A DNA stretch of 64,000 nucleotides from Pirellulaceae bacterium (GCA_019636385.1 JAHBXT010000007.1:62001-126000); one strand, 5' to 3'; shown: positions 26,341 through 35,877, counted from the stretch's first letter. A program made the numbers and translations. The notes: generated by a model from the sequence alone, not told the origin.

Positions 26341-27027
26341 ATGGCTAAAGAGACCTATTCGCAAATTCTGCTCAAAGGCGGGCCGTTGGTGCGCTGGCAG
26401 CGGTTTGCGCGATTCCATGCCGCCGTTGGCTACATGCAGCAACTAGGTGCACACCAGCAGCAACGGCTATTGGACATCGGAGCGGCCGATGGCATCGGAT
26501 TGCCTTTTTTTGAACCGTTGTTCAAGGAAGTCGTGTGCTTGAACTACTATGAAAACCATTGTCGCGAACTGCTGTCCGCCTTTCCAGGCCGGACTGTTGT
26601 TGCGGCTGACGCTCGCAATATTCCGTTGCCCGATGGTGGGTTTTCCTTCGTGGTCTCGCTAGAAACATTGCATTTGATCCCGGAACGTCGGGAGGATGCA
26701 ATCCGCCAAGTACATCGACTCCTGGAACCGGGTGGTCATTTCATCTTCAGTGTGCCCATTGAGATCGGATACACGGCGCTGCTCAAATATTTCTCGCGCG
26801 GTCTGAGCCGTCATGGATTAGATGGCATGAATTTTCCCATGGCTCTGCGACACGTCTTCCCCAAGGCGTTCAATGTCAAACAATTCGACAAAGGTCGGCA
26901 GGTTGGCTTCGATGCCTACGATTTTCGCGATAGCATCGCACCTTGGTTTGATGTGATCCGCACACGTGTGCTGCCTCTGCCCGTACTGCTGCCATTCAAT
27001 TTGATGGTGGTCGCACGTCGTAAGTAA
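26341..27027 (+). CDS. class I SAM-dependent methyltransferase
   Basis: The 228-residue protein has motif I RLLDIGAADGIGLPFFE near residue 43, VVAADARNIPLPDGGFSFVV for motifs II-III, and HRLLEPGGHFIFSVP for motif IV-V, the Methyltransf_11 pattern. It follows the glycosyltransferase pair after 58 bases. The substrate is probably a sugar or lipid-linked glycan; unknown. Confidence 0.8.
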   Translation: MAKETYSQILLKGGPLVRWQRFARFHAAVGYMQQLGAHQQQRLLDIGAADGIGLPFFEPLFKEVVCLNYYENHCRELLSAFPGRTVVAADARNIPLPDGGFSFVVSLETLHLIPERREDAIRQVHRLLEPGGHFIFSVPIEIGYTALLKYFSRGLSRHGLDGMNFPMALRHVFPKAFNVKQFDKGRQVGFDAYDFRDSIAPWFDVIRTRVLPLPVLLPFNLMVVARRK

Positions 27028-27121
27028 ACCGGCCAACGAGAGCAGATCAGTAGCCACCGTCACCAGCCGGTGGAACCCATAACCACTTCCACACAAATAG
27101 TTTGATACAACGGGAGAAACT

Positions 27122-27220
27122 AACATGGATTTACAGGATTTACAGGATGATCGTCGATCCGTATTACAGGCTGGAGAGACCACTGAGCAAATTATCCTGT
27201 ATAACTTGTCCATCAATGTT
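27122..27220 (+). repeat. 99-base internally deleted derivative of the GxxExxY unit
   Basis: The left end (27122-27148) and right end (27194-27220) are imperfect inverted repeats, about 21 of 27 positions pairing, and match the ends of the units at 20465-21489. Between them lies only the first part of the unit (GAGACCACTGAGCAAATT and its flanks), joined straight to the right end at a shared ATC. It resembles a miniature, non-coding derivative. It fills much of the 281-base gap before the next gene. Confidence 0.7.
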
Positions 27221-27276
27221 TATTTAGTTTTTAGACCTTATGTATAGGTGACGATCCGTCCACGAATCTGCCCACC

Positions 27277-27295
27277 GTCTGGCGACGGTAACTAC
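27277..27295 (+). repeat. dispersed intergenic repeat, core TCTGGCGACGGTAACTAC
   Basis: This 19-base core recurs between genes elsewhere in the window (38778, 41890, 58927 and 59768) with one to three changes. Here it lies 14 bases before the TTG start of the deacetylase. The flank CGTCCACG upstream is shared with the copy at 58927. Confidence 0.6.
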
Positions 27296-27308
27296 AAAGA
27301 AAAATAGA

Positions 27309-28268
27309 TTGTTAACTACTCAGACACCTTCGATAGCTCGCGCGACGTCCGACGATCCAATCCTTTGGCCCGATGGCCAGCGGTTCGCGCTGTTTCTGTC
27401 GCACGACATCGATCAGATCTACGACCGCGAAATGTGGCGGATACTGGCCGATGGAAATCACGTTCGCAGAATGATCACCCAGGGTGAGGGTGGCAATGTG
27501 GCCCTGGCACTGCGACGGATGGCGCGCTGTATTGTATGGCCGAGGCGTACCGGTGAAGATTTCCGTGTGCTGCTAGATATTGAAGCGCAGTATCGGTTTC
27601 GTTCGACCTACTACGTGCTGCACGACCCTTACTGGAAACGCAACGGACCGCGCTATGGATTAGACTCGGCTGGGTTGCGCGGCATCATCGAGCAGATCAA
27701 ATCCGCCAACTGCGAAATCGGTGTTCATGGTGGTTACTATCGCTACAATAATGCGGACGCCTATCGCGAAAGTCGTCTGGCGATCTCCGACAAATTTGAT
27801 GTGCCAGTGACGGGAATTCGCAACCATCTTCTACGGTTCTCGTATCCTGAGACCTGGCGCGCCCAGGCGGCGGCTGGCTTTTCGTACGATTCGACCTACG
27901 GACCCTACAGACAAATCGGTGTCGCTGATGGTCACTATTTTCCGTTTCAACCAGTCGATCCGGCTACGGGTCACTCGATGAACTTGACCGTGCTGCCGCT
28001 GAGTGTCATGGATGTCAACCTATTCAGTCACTTGCGGCTGACGGGCCAACAGGCACTGGAGGCGGCATGGAAAGCGATCGTGCCTATCATCGAGCGAGGT
28101 GGTTTGGTCAGTTTGCTGTGGCATAACAACTATTTTCACGAGCCCGAGTACGCTGATTGGCAGTGGGTGTACCACCAGTTGTTGGATCGCTGCGCCCAAC
28201 ACCAGCCCTGGTGCGCGACGGGGGCAGAAATTGACTCGTGGTGCAGACAACAGTGGGTGAACAAGTGA
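27309..28268 (+). CDS. polysaccharide deacetylase-like (NodB-fold) protein
   Basis: The 319-residue protein has ALFLSHDIDQIYD near residue 28 (the D-x-D-type metal/catalytic motif), RSTYYVLHDPYW, CEIGVHGGYYRYNNADAY near 140 (His motif), IRNHLLRFSYPETW and VSLLWHNNYF near 275, all in NodB-fold order. No signal peptide is seen. The start TTG 27309 is the only reasonable one. Its TGA overlaps the ATG of the membrane-anchored NodB-like gene that follows, forming a pair repeated at 34009-36758. Confidence 0.7.
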   Translation: MLTTQTPSIARATSDDPILWPDGQRFALFLSHDIDQIYDREMWRILADGNHVRRMITQGEGGNVALALRRMARCIVWPRRTGEDFRVLLDIEAQYRFRSTYYVLHDPYWKRNGPRYGLDSAGLRGIIEQIKSANCEIGVHGGYYRYNNADAYRESRLAISDKFDVPVTGIRNHLLRFSYPETWRAQAAAGFSYDSTYGPYRQIGVADGHYFPFQPVDPATGHSMNLTVLPLSVMDVNLFSHLRLTGQQALEAAWKAIVPIIERGGLVSLLWHNNYFHEPEYADWQWVYHQLLDRCAQHQPWCATGAEIDSWCRQQWVNK

Positions 28269-30097
28269 TGTGGTTGGTTCTGGTGGCTGGCTGGGCGGTG
28301 GCAATCGCCTTGGCTGCGCATTTTATCGTCGCCAAGTGTTGGTTTCTGTCCAGCAGTTGGCTGGGCTGGCCGATGCTGATAGCGAATGCCATTTATGAAA
28401 CGGTAGAAATCCGAGGCCGCCTGCCGCGCATGAAGCAAGATGTGTTCATCTTTGTTGTATTGACGGCCGGTTTTACGCTGCTGGGTGGGCCATGGTTCGG
28501 ACTCGCGTTTGTACTGGTAGGTGGAACAGCTTGGCTCGGCTCACAAATCGTCGATATGCAGTGGCGACTGGATGTACCTGCAACCCAACTGGCGTCCGTG
28601 GGCGGTCGAGTTCCCTTGCCGATCCCGTGTTACATCGCCTGGCTAAAGGGGCCGGTAGTCGAGCGCCGATCGAGCCTCTATGAACTTGGCCATTGGCCTC
28701 AGGGTTTAACCCAAGCCTTTGAACTATGGATTCTGAATCCTGGCACCGTGCGACCCCAATTGCCCCTGTCGATCCGCATCGAATCGTCAACTACGTCAAT
28801 CACTGTTGAGCGAACAAATCAAGTCGACGTTTGCCCGGAGCCCAGCCAGGTGGTCTGCCAACAGTTTCGGCTCTCGGCCGCTCAGGCGGGCCGGGGCGGT
28901 CGCGTAACCATTGAGATCGTCCACGGCGATCGCGTTTGGTCAAGGACTTTGAATCTGAGTGGCATTGTGCCGGCCGAGCAAGTTCAGATTCGATCAGCGC
29001 AAATCAATCGCTGGAAATATGGCTGCCAGGGCGGCTTTGTGTGGCGTGGCGATCACGACCTTTACGATCCATCAACGTTTCAGTCCGAAGAGGGGTTGAA
29101 AAAGGCACTGGGCTTGGCGGCGCGATATCGAATGCCCACGACGGTCATGCTGTCCACAGGTTTAAATCTCGATCAACAGACGCATCGGGCGTTCTGCGAA
29201 AAGTTTGGCTGGAATCGTCATTCCGAAGAGATACCTGCGTTTATCGAGTTCATGCGGCGTGATATTGACATGACCAATGAGCAGGATTTTCCAACCAGTA
29301 TGGACAAGCCGTTTTCAGCAGAGATCGGCAATCACATGCATTTGCACTACGGCACTCATGCCGCTGCCGATGCTGGCAATAATTGGAAATCCCACGCGCG
29401 GATGGGCGATGGCAACTATCCATGGTTGCAGAAATATCCCTGTTCATCACTGGACGAGCAGCGCGACAACATGCTCAAGTGCGATAAGATGATTCAGCAG
29501 CATTTGGGGGTCAAGACGACCTGTTTTACGGTCCCGAGCGATGCGTGGGATGAGTTCACGCCTCAAGCTGTCGAGGCGGCGGGAATCCCTGTCAGCGTCG
29601 AGACGGCCATGAGTAAGCTGGCTAAGCTGCTGTTTTTTCCGCGCGAACACCATCCTGCGGGCTGCGAGTCGTTGGCTGAAATGACGCGCATGTTGCCACG
29701 TGATCCGGTCAATGGTGCTCAGATCGCCATGCTAAAGTTCTGGGTGGGGGTTGCCCGACGACGCCGACAAGCACTGGTCTTTCTGGCGCATCATCACTTG
29801 GTGATGTACCAAAGCAATGCCTGCTATAACCTGACGTCTGAGCTGATGCGCCATGTCCTGGCAGACACCGAAGGCGATGTCTATCCTGGTACTCTAACAG
29901 CCATGGGATTGTACTGGCGCGATGTCCTGAGCCAGCGAACCCGCAAAGTGCAATTGGAAGTGCGCGGGCGCGAGGTTGTGGCGCACAATTCGGGCGAGCG
30001 TCCATTGTCGGGATTGCCTGTCGAGATATGCTTGGCCGATGGACGCCACTGGATGCAGTTGGTTGACATCGCGCCGCAATCTTCGGTTCGCTTGTAA
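28268..30097 (+). CDS. membrane-anchored NodB-fold protein (paralogue A)
   Basis: About 609 residues from ATG 28268; a GTG further upstream is less likely because the TGA/ATG overlap is clean. Two or three N-terminal membrane segments (WLVLVAGWAVAIALAAHFIV and a pair around 60-95) precede a beta-rich region at 130-240. A NodB-like domain follows, with FVWRGDHDLYDPSTFQ, EIGNHMHLHYGTHAA and ALVFLAHHHLVMY. Metal ligands D and H appear conserved. It could de-acetylate or cleave the glycan outside the cytoplasm; that is inferred. It is paralogous to 34009-35877. Confidence 0.65.
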   Translation: MWLVLVAGWAVAIALAAHFIVAKCWFLSSSWLGWPMLIANAIYETVEIRGRLPRMKQDVFIFVVLTAGFTLLGGPWFGLAFVLVGGTAWLGSQIVDMQWRLDVPATQLASVGGRVPLPIPCYIAWLKGPVVERRSSLYELGHWPQGLTQAFELWILNPGTVRPQLPLSIRIESSTTSITVERTNQVDVCPEPSQVVCQQFRLSAAQAGRGGRVTIEIVHGDRVWSRTLNLSGIVPAEQVQIRSAQINRWKYGCQGGFVWRGDHDLYDPSTFQSEEGLKKALGLAARYRMPTTVMLSTGLNLDQQTHRAFCEKFGWNRHSEEIPAFIEFMRRDIDMTNEQDFPTSMDKPFSAEIGNHMHLHYGTHAAADAGNNWKSHARMGDGNYPWLQKYPCSSLDEQRDNMLKCDKMIQQHLGVKTTCFTVPSDAWDEFTPQAVEAAGIPVSVETAMSKLAKLLFFPREHHPAGCESLAEMTRMLPRDPVNGAQIAMLKFWVGVARRRRQALVFLAHHHLVMYQSNACYNLTSELMRHVLADTEGDVYPGTLTAMGLYWRDVLSQRTRKVQLEVRGREVVAHNSGERPLSGLPVEICLADGRHWMQLVDIAPQSSVRL

Positions 30098-30442
30098 GGC
30101 AGAGTTTCGGAAGTCTCATGCCAAAGCTCTGCCCTCCTCGCGATACACAACTTTCACCTAGTTCAACTTTATTGATTACATGCAGGAGCCAGGAATCACG
30201 GGACACAAGTTGCGAAACCCGTCCCGTCGGGACAAGATGTTGGTAGAACAAACGATCCCAAGCGACATGGAGTTCCGTAGGAACGCTATGTTTTCATGAC
30301 CACAAATAACTTGCCAACAATATTTCGCCACTATCGGGGCTAGATGAACGTTGCGGCTGTTTGTTGGCTACTAATATTTCGCCCCTATCGGGGCAGAATT
30401 GTCAATTAATCAACGAGTTCTAAAAGCAAGATTATCCATGCT
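30098..30442. other. 345-base gap with a cluster of short palindromes
   Basis: No gene is seen. The gap contains GTCCCGTCGGGAC (30221-30233), GTTCCGTAGGAAC (30272-30284) and two direct copies of AATATTTCGCC-x-CTATCGGGGC (30319-30340 and 30373-30394). The second copy forms GCCCC-TATC-GGGGC. The first two palindromes share a five-base stem around a GTA/GTC loop. Confidence 0.65.
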
Positions 30443-31318
30443 ATGGTTAGTGAATTAAGGCCTACTCTTGAACCTTGCGATTTATGTTCGTCCGACAGTT
30501 TGAAACCTATCGTCCAGGAGCGGGGCTATCAGATTTATCGTTGCCGGAACTGCGGGCTGGCTCAGGTGCGCCCGATTCCCCAAGATACCACGATCGAGAA
30601 TAGCGATTACTGGCACGTCAACGTAGACGACCCGCAGGTACAAGTCTCTCGTTTGGGATCGCAAAAGGTATTTGCGGGTGGCATCGACAAGATTGAACAA
30701 CATTCAGGTCTGTCGGTTCGCGGCAAAAAGTTGCTGGATGTTGGCTGCGGAATGGGGTTGTTCTTGGAAGTGGCTCAGCAGCGTGGCGCCGCTATTCACG
30801 GCATCGACTTGACTCCTGAAGCCGTACAATTCACTCGCAAACTGTGCGGTGTCGACACGATTCAACAAGGCAGCTTTGAATCCAGCGATTACGCACCCGG
30901 CAGCTTTGAGATCATTACCGGTTGGAACATGTTGCACTCGGTGAATAGCCCCACCGATTGGTTGAAGAAAGCTCATCAATTGTTGAGCGATCATGGAATC
31001 TTGCTCCTGAAGGTGCCGAACATCACATTCTTCAACGCGTTGCACCGCCTGCCGCGACTGACCAAGCTGTTGGGTATTCCCAAGACGCCGTACTTGACCA
31101 CCGTTCCGCCGCTTGCCTTGTACGGTTATTCGACAACGACCTTGAGTAAGCTGTTGCGTAAAGCGAATTTCGATGTTTTGTGGGTCGGCTGTTCACCGAT
31201 TAACGAACGACGCGGCATGCACGCCAAGTTATCAACGGCGTTGTCGACACTGGCGACTGCTTCGATGGGTCATGTCAACTATCACCCAGTCATCATGGCC
31301 GTGGCACGCAAGCGATAA
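30443..31318 (+). CDS. class I SAM methyltransferase with N-terminal zinc ribbon
   Basis: The 291-residue protein has four cysteines, Cys12/Cys15 and Cys34/Cys37 (PCDLC and YRCRNCGLAQVRP), of the zinc-binding N-terminal domain seen in sugar C-methyltransferase relatives. A methyltransferase domain follows, with KKLLDVGCGMGLFLEVA near residue 93, IHGIDLTPEAVQF and SDHGILLLKVPN. It probably methylates a sugar or nucleotide-sugar. It is preceded by the palindrome cluster and followed by a FemAB gene. Confidence 0.8.
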   Translation: MVSELRPTLEPCDLCSSDSLKPIVQERGYQIYRCRNCGLAQVRPIPQDTTIENSDYWHVNVDDPQVQVSRLGSQKVFAGGIDKIEQHSGLSVRGKKLLDVGCGMGLFLEVAQQRGAAIHGIDLTPEAVQFTRKLCGVDTIQQGSFESSDYAPGSFEIITGWNMLHSVNSPTDWLKKAHQLLSDHGILLLKVPNITFFNALHRLPRLTKLLGIPKTPYLTTVPPLALYGYSTTTLSKLLRKANFDVLWVGCSPINERRGMHAKLSTALSTLATASMGHVNYHPVIMAVARKR

Positions 31319-31344
31319 GGCCAGGTAGCTGCGCTCGCCAGTGC

Positions 31345-32463
31345 GTGGTCGGTCAAGGTAGCTACGAATTGTCTGCTGATGTTTTATTTAAGTACACAAG
31401 CCACGACGATCAACGGGAGTCCGCTGCAGTGGTGACGGTACGGCTACTTCAGTCCGCGACAGAGGACCTGCATCGCTGGGATCGATACGTTTTGGCACAT
31501 CCTGAAGCCACCATGTTTCACCTCAGTTCGTGGCAGATGGTTATTCAGCGTGCACTGGGATATCAACCCAGCTATTTGCTAGCTGAGCAATCCGGCGCGG
31601 TAGTGGGCATCTGTCCGCTTTTCGTCCTGCGGACACGTCTATTCGGTACTTTTGCGGTTAGCCTGCCATTCTTGAACTATGGAGGAATTGTTGGAGATTC
31701 AATTCAAATTCAGCAGGCGCTGTTGGATCAGGCTAGCGACATTGGCCGACAGGCCGACTGCCGATACATTGAACTCCGCCAGCGTTACCCGCTGCAGCTC
31801 GATCTGCCGCGTGACGAACGTAAAGTAGGGTCGTTTTTGTCGTTAGAGGGTGGCACCGAGCAAGTCTTCAAGCGGCTGCACCAAAATGTGCGGAACAAAG
31901 TTCGCAAAGCTGAAAAAAACGAAGTGATCGTCCAGTCAGGGCCAGAATGTCTGAAGGATTTTTATGCGGTCTACTCGCGCAATTTGCGCGACCTGGGCAC
32001 TCCGGTGATTTCGCCACGTTTTTTTGCCGAGATTCAGCGAGCGTTTCCCGATACTTGCCGCGTGTATCGGGCTGTGCGCCACGGACACACGATCGCGGCT
32101 AAGTTCGTAGTTTTCGACGCTAACACCTGCTATTTTGTGTGGTCGGCGTCGATTCGCGATCAATTGCAGTACGCACCTGTTCAGCTCATGAACTGGCGAG
32201 CCATTGAGGATGCGATCGGGGTTGGCTGCCAGACCGTTGACTTTGGCCGCAGTACACGGGGTTCGAGCCACGAAGAGTTCAAAAAATTCTGGGGCGTTCA
32301 GGCGGAGACGTTGCCTTGGTGTTACAAGTTGCTAAGTCAGACTGAGATGCCTGGACTAGCCAAAGAGAATCCGAAATTCAGTTTGGCAATTGAAGGTTGG
32401 AAACGCTTACCGCTGCCAATCAGCCGGCTACTTGGCCCACCTTTGGCTCGATTGCTACCGTAA
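31345..32463 (+). CDS. FemAB family protein of the exosortase/EPS-associated type
   Basis: Up to 372 residues. The conserved part starts near residue 29 (VVTVRLL), so GTG 31429 or 31432 may be the true start rather than GTG 31345. ATMFHLSSWQMVIQRALGYQ, AVVGICPLFVLRTRLFG, LPFLNYGGIVGDS, VRNKVRKAEKNEV and the acceptor half with TVDFGRSTRGSSHEEFKKFWG closely match the FemAB subfamily found with XrtA/PEP-CTERM exopolysaccharide loci. It is thought to modify the glycan with an aminoacyl or acyl group. It fits the exosortase encoded downstream. Confidence 0.78.
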   Translation: MVGQGSYELSADVLFKYTSHDDQRESAAVVTVRLLQSATEDLHRWDRYVLAHPEATMFHLSSWQMVIQRALGYQPSYLLAEQSGAVVGICPLFVLRTRLFGTFAVSLPFLNYGGIVGDSIQIQQALLDQASDIGRQADCRYIELRQRYPLQLDLPRDERKVGSFLSLEGGTEQVFKRLHQNVRNKVRKAEKNEVIVQSGPECLKDFYAVYSRNLRDLGTPVISPRFFAEIQRAFPDTCRVYRAVRHGHTIAAKFVVFDANTCYFVWSASIRDQLQYAPVQLMNWRAIEDAIGVGCQTVDFGRSTRGSSHEEFKKFWGVQAETLPWCYKLLSQTEMPGLAKENPKFSLAIEGWKRLPLPISRLLGPPLARLLP

Positions 32464-32673
32464 ATGCTGATCTCTTGGTAACCGTTCGCGTCCCATGGTG
32501 GGTCGGCACGGGGCTAAACAATGTGCAGGGAGACAGTCTTGAGTCGAATCGGCAAAATTTAACGTTGAACACCCATTTTCATCATCCCCGCTTGACCCAG
32601 CCTACAACTAGCGTGAACGGTTATCCTTCGCCTGAAGTACCATTGGCAAATAAGGTGCTGTATCAGCTGGTAC

Positions 32674-32715
32674 GCCTTAGCGTCCGGTTTTTTGTTAGAA
32701 ACCGGGTGCTAGCGC
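32674..32715. other. long imperfect hairpin in a 292-base gap
   Basis: CCGGTTT (32684-32690) and AAACCGG (32699-32705) pair perfectly around an eight-base loop, and the stem extends imperfectly to GCCTTAGCG and GTGCTAGCGC, with about 13 of 17 positions matching. It lies 41 bases before a glycosyltransferase start. It may be a REP-like element or attenuator. The rest of 32464-32755 shows no gene. Confidence 0.5.
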
Positions 32716-32755
32716 ACTGCGGCTGATCAGAAACGGGCACTGTCCAGAAAACAAT

Positions 32756-34009
32756 ATGCGTCTGATTTTCATCCACCAATTTTTTGCCGGCCCCGAATCG
32801 CCTGGCCCAGCGCAGCCGCGCCGATTGGTGCGCTACTTGGCTGATCGGGGCCATGAGGTCATCGTACTGGCTGGCGATTACAACGCCTACACCGAACAGA
32901 CCGAACCGACGGAGTCGATCACGACTCAGCAGGGCGGTTCGGTAATGGTTCATCGCTTGAAGGTGCCCAGGCAATTACGAGCCAGCATGCTCAATCGCCT
33001 GCGGTCATACGGTTATTTCGCGTGGGCTGCCTATCGGTTTGGTCGCAGTCTACCCGCTGCGGATGTGGTGCTGGCGAGTATTCAACCTCTGTTCAGCGGG
33101 ATGGCTGCGCGAGCGCTAGCGCGTAAGTTTCGTTGCCCGTTCTTGTTGGAAGTACGCGATCTTTGGCCCGACGCGCTGGTCGTTCGTCGTTTGGTAACCG
33201 GCTATAAAGCCTGGATATTGGAGCGAATGGCCCGGTCGAACTACTTCTCCGCAGATCGCGTCGTGTGTTTGACTCCGGGGCTCAAGACCGAACTGCTAAA
33301 GAAGGGCGTGCCCGCCGAGCGAATTGACCTGTTCCCCAATGCTTATGACAAGCATTTGTATGATCTGCCGCCTGAAACCCGACAGCAGGTACGCCAGCAG
33401 ATGGGCTGGGGCGACCAATTTGTGGCAGTCTATACCGGCACACACACTGTGGTCACCGCCATCGATGTCATCGTCCGTGCTGCCAACGAATTGAAGGATC
33501 GCGCGGATATTCGTATCGACCTGTTTGGTACTGGACAGACCAAGCAGGAAGCCATCGAACTGGCCGCGCAGTTAGGTCTAACCAACATCCACTTTCACGA
33601 TGCGGTGCCCAAGAAGCGTGTGCCCGAGATTTTGGCCGGTGCGGACGCCGGTATCATGACGTTGTTTCAGAGCCCGCTGATACATATTTATTTTGAGAAC
33701 AAGTTGATCGACTACATGGCCGCAGGCAAGCCGATACTGGCTGCGATGGACGGAGTGCAGCCGATCTTAATAGAGCGAGCTGGTGCCGGTCGCGTTGTTC
33801 ATGGTCTGGATCATGCTGGACTGTCGAAACTGATCCGTGATACAGCCGACAATCCGGCCAATGCGAGAGCCATGGGCGAGGCAGGATACAAATTCGTATC
33901 TGCCAATGTGACTCAAGAAATTGTCCTGCAGCACTACGCGGCTGTTCTGGAGGCGATGGCTCAGCGCAAACTGCATGAGGTACCGGTTTGGGATCCACTG
34001 AATCTGTGA
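32756..34009 (+). CDS. GT4-type glycosyltransferase (WbuB-like)
   Basis: The 417-residue GT-B enzyme starts MRLIFIHQFFAGPESPGPAQ and has GHEVIVLAGDYNAYTE, FLLEVRDLWPDALVV, ADRVVCLTPGLKTELLKKGV, IDLFPNAYDKHLYD, FVAVYTGTHTVVTAIDV and NKLIDYMAAGKPILAAMDG. This is the pattern of WbuB-like GT4 enzymes that add amino-deoxy sugars. The stop TGA overlaps the ATG of the next gene by one base. Confidence 0.85.
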   Translation: MRLIFIHQFFAGPESPGPAQPRRLVRYLADRGHEVIVLAGDYNAYTEQTEPTESITTQQGGSVMVHRLKVPRQLRASMLNRLRSYGYFAWAAYRFGRSLPAADVVLASIQPLFSGMAARALARKFRCPFLLEVRDLWPDALVVRRLVTGYKAWILERMARSNYFSADRVVCLTPGLKTELLKKGVPAERIDLFPNAYDKHLYDLPPETRQQVRQQMGWGDQFVAVYTGTHTVVTAIDVIVRAANELKDRADIRIDLFGTGQTKQEAIELAAQLGLTNIHFHDAVPKKRVPEILAGADAGIMTLFQSPLIHIYFENKLIDYMAAGKPILAAMDGVQPILIERAGAGRVVHGLDHAGLSKLIRDTADNPANARAMGEAGYKFVSANVTQEIVLQHYAAVLEAMAQRKLHEVPVWDPLNL

Positions 34010-35877
34010 TGAATCTGGTGGTCAGCTTAATTGCATTGAGCGGCTTGGCTGCGTGGCTGCCGTTGATTTTGAGTCGCTGTTTGGAGCTAGCGCCCTACCG
34101 CATCGGCTGGACCATGTACCTGTCCAATGTCCTGTTGGAGACCGCCGAAAAGCGATTGTCGCTGAACCGATGGTGGTTGGAAGCTGGTCTGACGATCGTG
34201 GTTGCCGTTGTGCTAAGCATTGGCCTACAGCGATGGTGGGTAGGCTTGGCTGTCGTGTTGCTGCAGTTGCTGCTGGCACTGAAGAATCTGCTGGAAGAAC
34301 GACACGTTGTCAATCAAGTGTATGCGACACAAGAGACTGTTGGACTGCGCGGTGGCGGCGACGGTCAAGCTGCTGAGCGTTATCCGGCTCCCGGCTTACA
34401 CCCCAGGTTGTGCTTGAATCTGGAAGGCCCTTTTATCGAGCGATTGCCAGAGTATCAGCTCGGGCTGGTAGCGCTCGACCAACCGTTTCAAATTCAACTA
34501 CTGATCGGCAATCACAGCCGAGTACCCTGCCAGACGCCTGTGGCAGTTGAAATTCAATTGCCATCCGGCTGGAATATAGTGGACGGAGAATTGCAACTGC
34601 AACTACCGGCGATTGCATCTGGGCAGGTTCAGCAAGTATGTTGGAGACTGGTATCGACCAAGGCTTCAGTTCAACCACAAAGTCTGCGCATCTGTGTTCG
34701 CGGTAGCCGTTTTGAGGGTAATCTGCAGGTTCATTCATTGGGCACACGCACAGTCCAAGTCAGCGAAATTGAAAGTGTCGAAATCAGCCGCTACCCGGGT
34801 GGGCGGCGTTCGGCGTTCTCCCTGCGCGGAGATTTTGATCTATACGATACGGCTTCGTTTCAGACGATCGAAGGATTGGAAGCCGCTTTCGGCTTGAGCA
34901 TGCGGTATGGTATGGCTCAGACGATGTATCTGTCTACGCGATTGAGTTTAGATCAGCAGGCCGCCGCCGAGTGGGCCGATCACTACAGTATTGCGCGGGG
35001 CGCTGATCAGATCCCCGAGTTTATCCAGTGGATGCGGGAGCACGTAGAGCTGTGTTACTCCGCGGCGTACCCAGTTCGTACATCTCGGCGTTACGCAATC
35101 GAATTGGGCAATCATGGGCACCTGCACTACGATACTGACGCTTCAGGTGCACCAGGCAATCAGTGGCTGGCTGGTGCTAAGGCCGGGCAAGGTCAATATC
35201 CCTGGCAAGGTGCGGATCGTTCGTCGCTGGCAGATCAGCGCGATAACATGCTTGAAGCGGCTCGCTGGTGCCAGCAATTGTTTCAATATGTGCCACGCTC
35301 GTGGGCTAAACCGGGTCGCGGCAACGATCGGTTCTCACCGGCTGCAGTCCAGGCCGCTGGCTGCGAAGTGGCCACCGGTTCGGACATCAGTCCCAAAGAC
35401 AATGTGCTGCGACAGCCAGCTCCCCATCATCCATCCGGCACGAGCATCGTGGAACTGACCGCTCGCTACCCATCGGATCCACAGCATATACAACATGCAG
35501 CCATGCTCCGATTTTGGATCTACCGTGGTCACCGCCTGGCTCGTCCGCTGGTTCTGCTGGTGCATCAACACCTACGACAATTCGATGGCGTTGTTTGTCA
35601 GAGAATGACGGAGTGGCTGTTGCATCAAGCTGTACATGCATTTCATGGCGATCTATTTGTGGATACGGTGTATGGCGTGGGGCGATATTGGCTGGATGTC
35701 TTGAGCCCCTTAACCAAGCAAGTTCGCGTGCAGTTTGAAGATTCCTGCATCAAGATTCACAATGACGGCACGCGTGCGCTATCACAAGTGCCTGTTGATG
35801 TGCGACTGAAGTCGGGCCAGCGGCTAACACGACTGGTGGACCTACCTGCACACCAAACCCTAGTCATTGCCCTCTAG
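34009..35877 (+). CDS. membrane-anchored NodB-fold protein (paralogue B)
   Basis: About 622 residues from ATG 34009, overlapping the upstream TGA. The architecture equals that of 28268-30097: N-terminal membrane segments (LIALSGLAAWLPLIL and GLTIVVAVVLSIGL), a beta-rich middle and a NodB-like domain with FSLRGDFDLYDTASFQ, ELGNHGHLHYDTDAS and LVLLVHQHLRQF. The start of the soluble part differs (HVVNQVYATQE). The TAG overlaps the GTG of the DUF3473-type deacetylase, so it too is paired with a soluble deacetylase. Confidence 0.65.
   Translation: MNLVVSLIALSGLAAWLPLILSRCLELAPYRIGWTMYLSNVLLETAEKRLSLNRWWLEAGLTIVVAVVLSIGLQRWWVGLAVVLLQLLLALKNLLEERHVVNQVYATQETVGLRGGGDGQAAERYPAPGLHPRLCLNLEGPFIERLPEYQLGLVALDQPFQIQLLIGNHSRVPCQTPVAVEIQLPSGWNIVDGELQLQLPAIASGQVQQVCWRLVSTKASVQPQSLRICVRGSRFEGNLQVHSLGTRTVQVSEIESVEISRYPGGRRSAFSLRGDFDLYDTASFQTIEGLEAAFGLSMRYGMAQTMYLSTRLSLDQQAAAEWADHYSIARGADQIPEFIQWMREHVELCYSAAYPVRTSRRYAIELGNHGHLHYDTDASGAPGNQWLAGAKAGQGQYPWQGADRSSLADQRDNMLEAARWCQQLFQYVPRSWAKPGRGNDRFSPAAVQAAGCEVATGSDISPKDNVLRQPAPHHPSGTSIVELTARYPSDPQHIQHAAMLRFWIYRGHRLARPLVLLVHQHLRQFDGVVCQRMTEWLLHQAVHAFHGDLFVDTVYGVGRYWLDVLSPLTKQVRVQFEDSCIKIHNDGTRALSQVPVDVRLKSGQRLTRLVDLPAHQTLVIAL

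Noticed and set aside
30221..30394. CRISPR or tRNA-like structure in the palindrome gap
   Set aside because: The palindromes differ in sequence and are too short and too few for either; no tRNA cloverleaf could be drawn.
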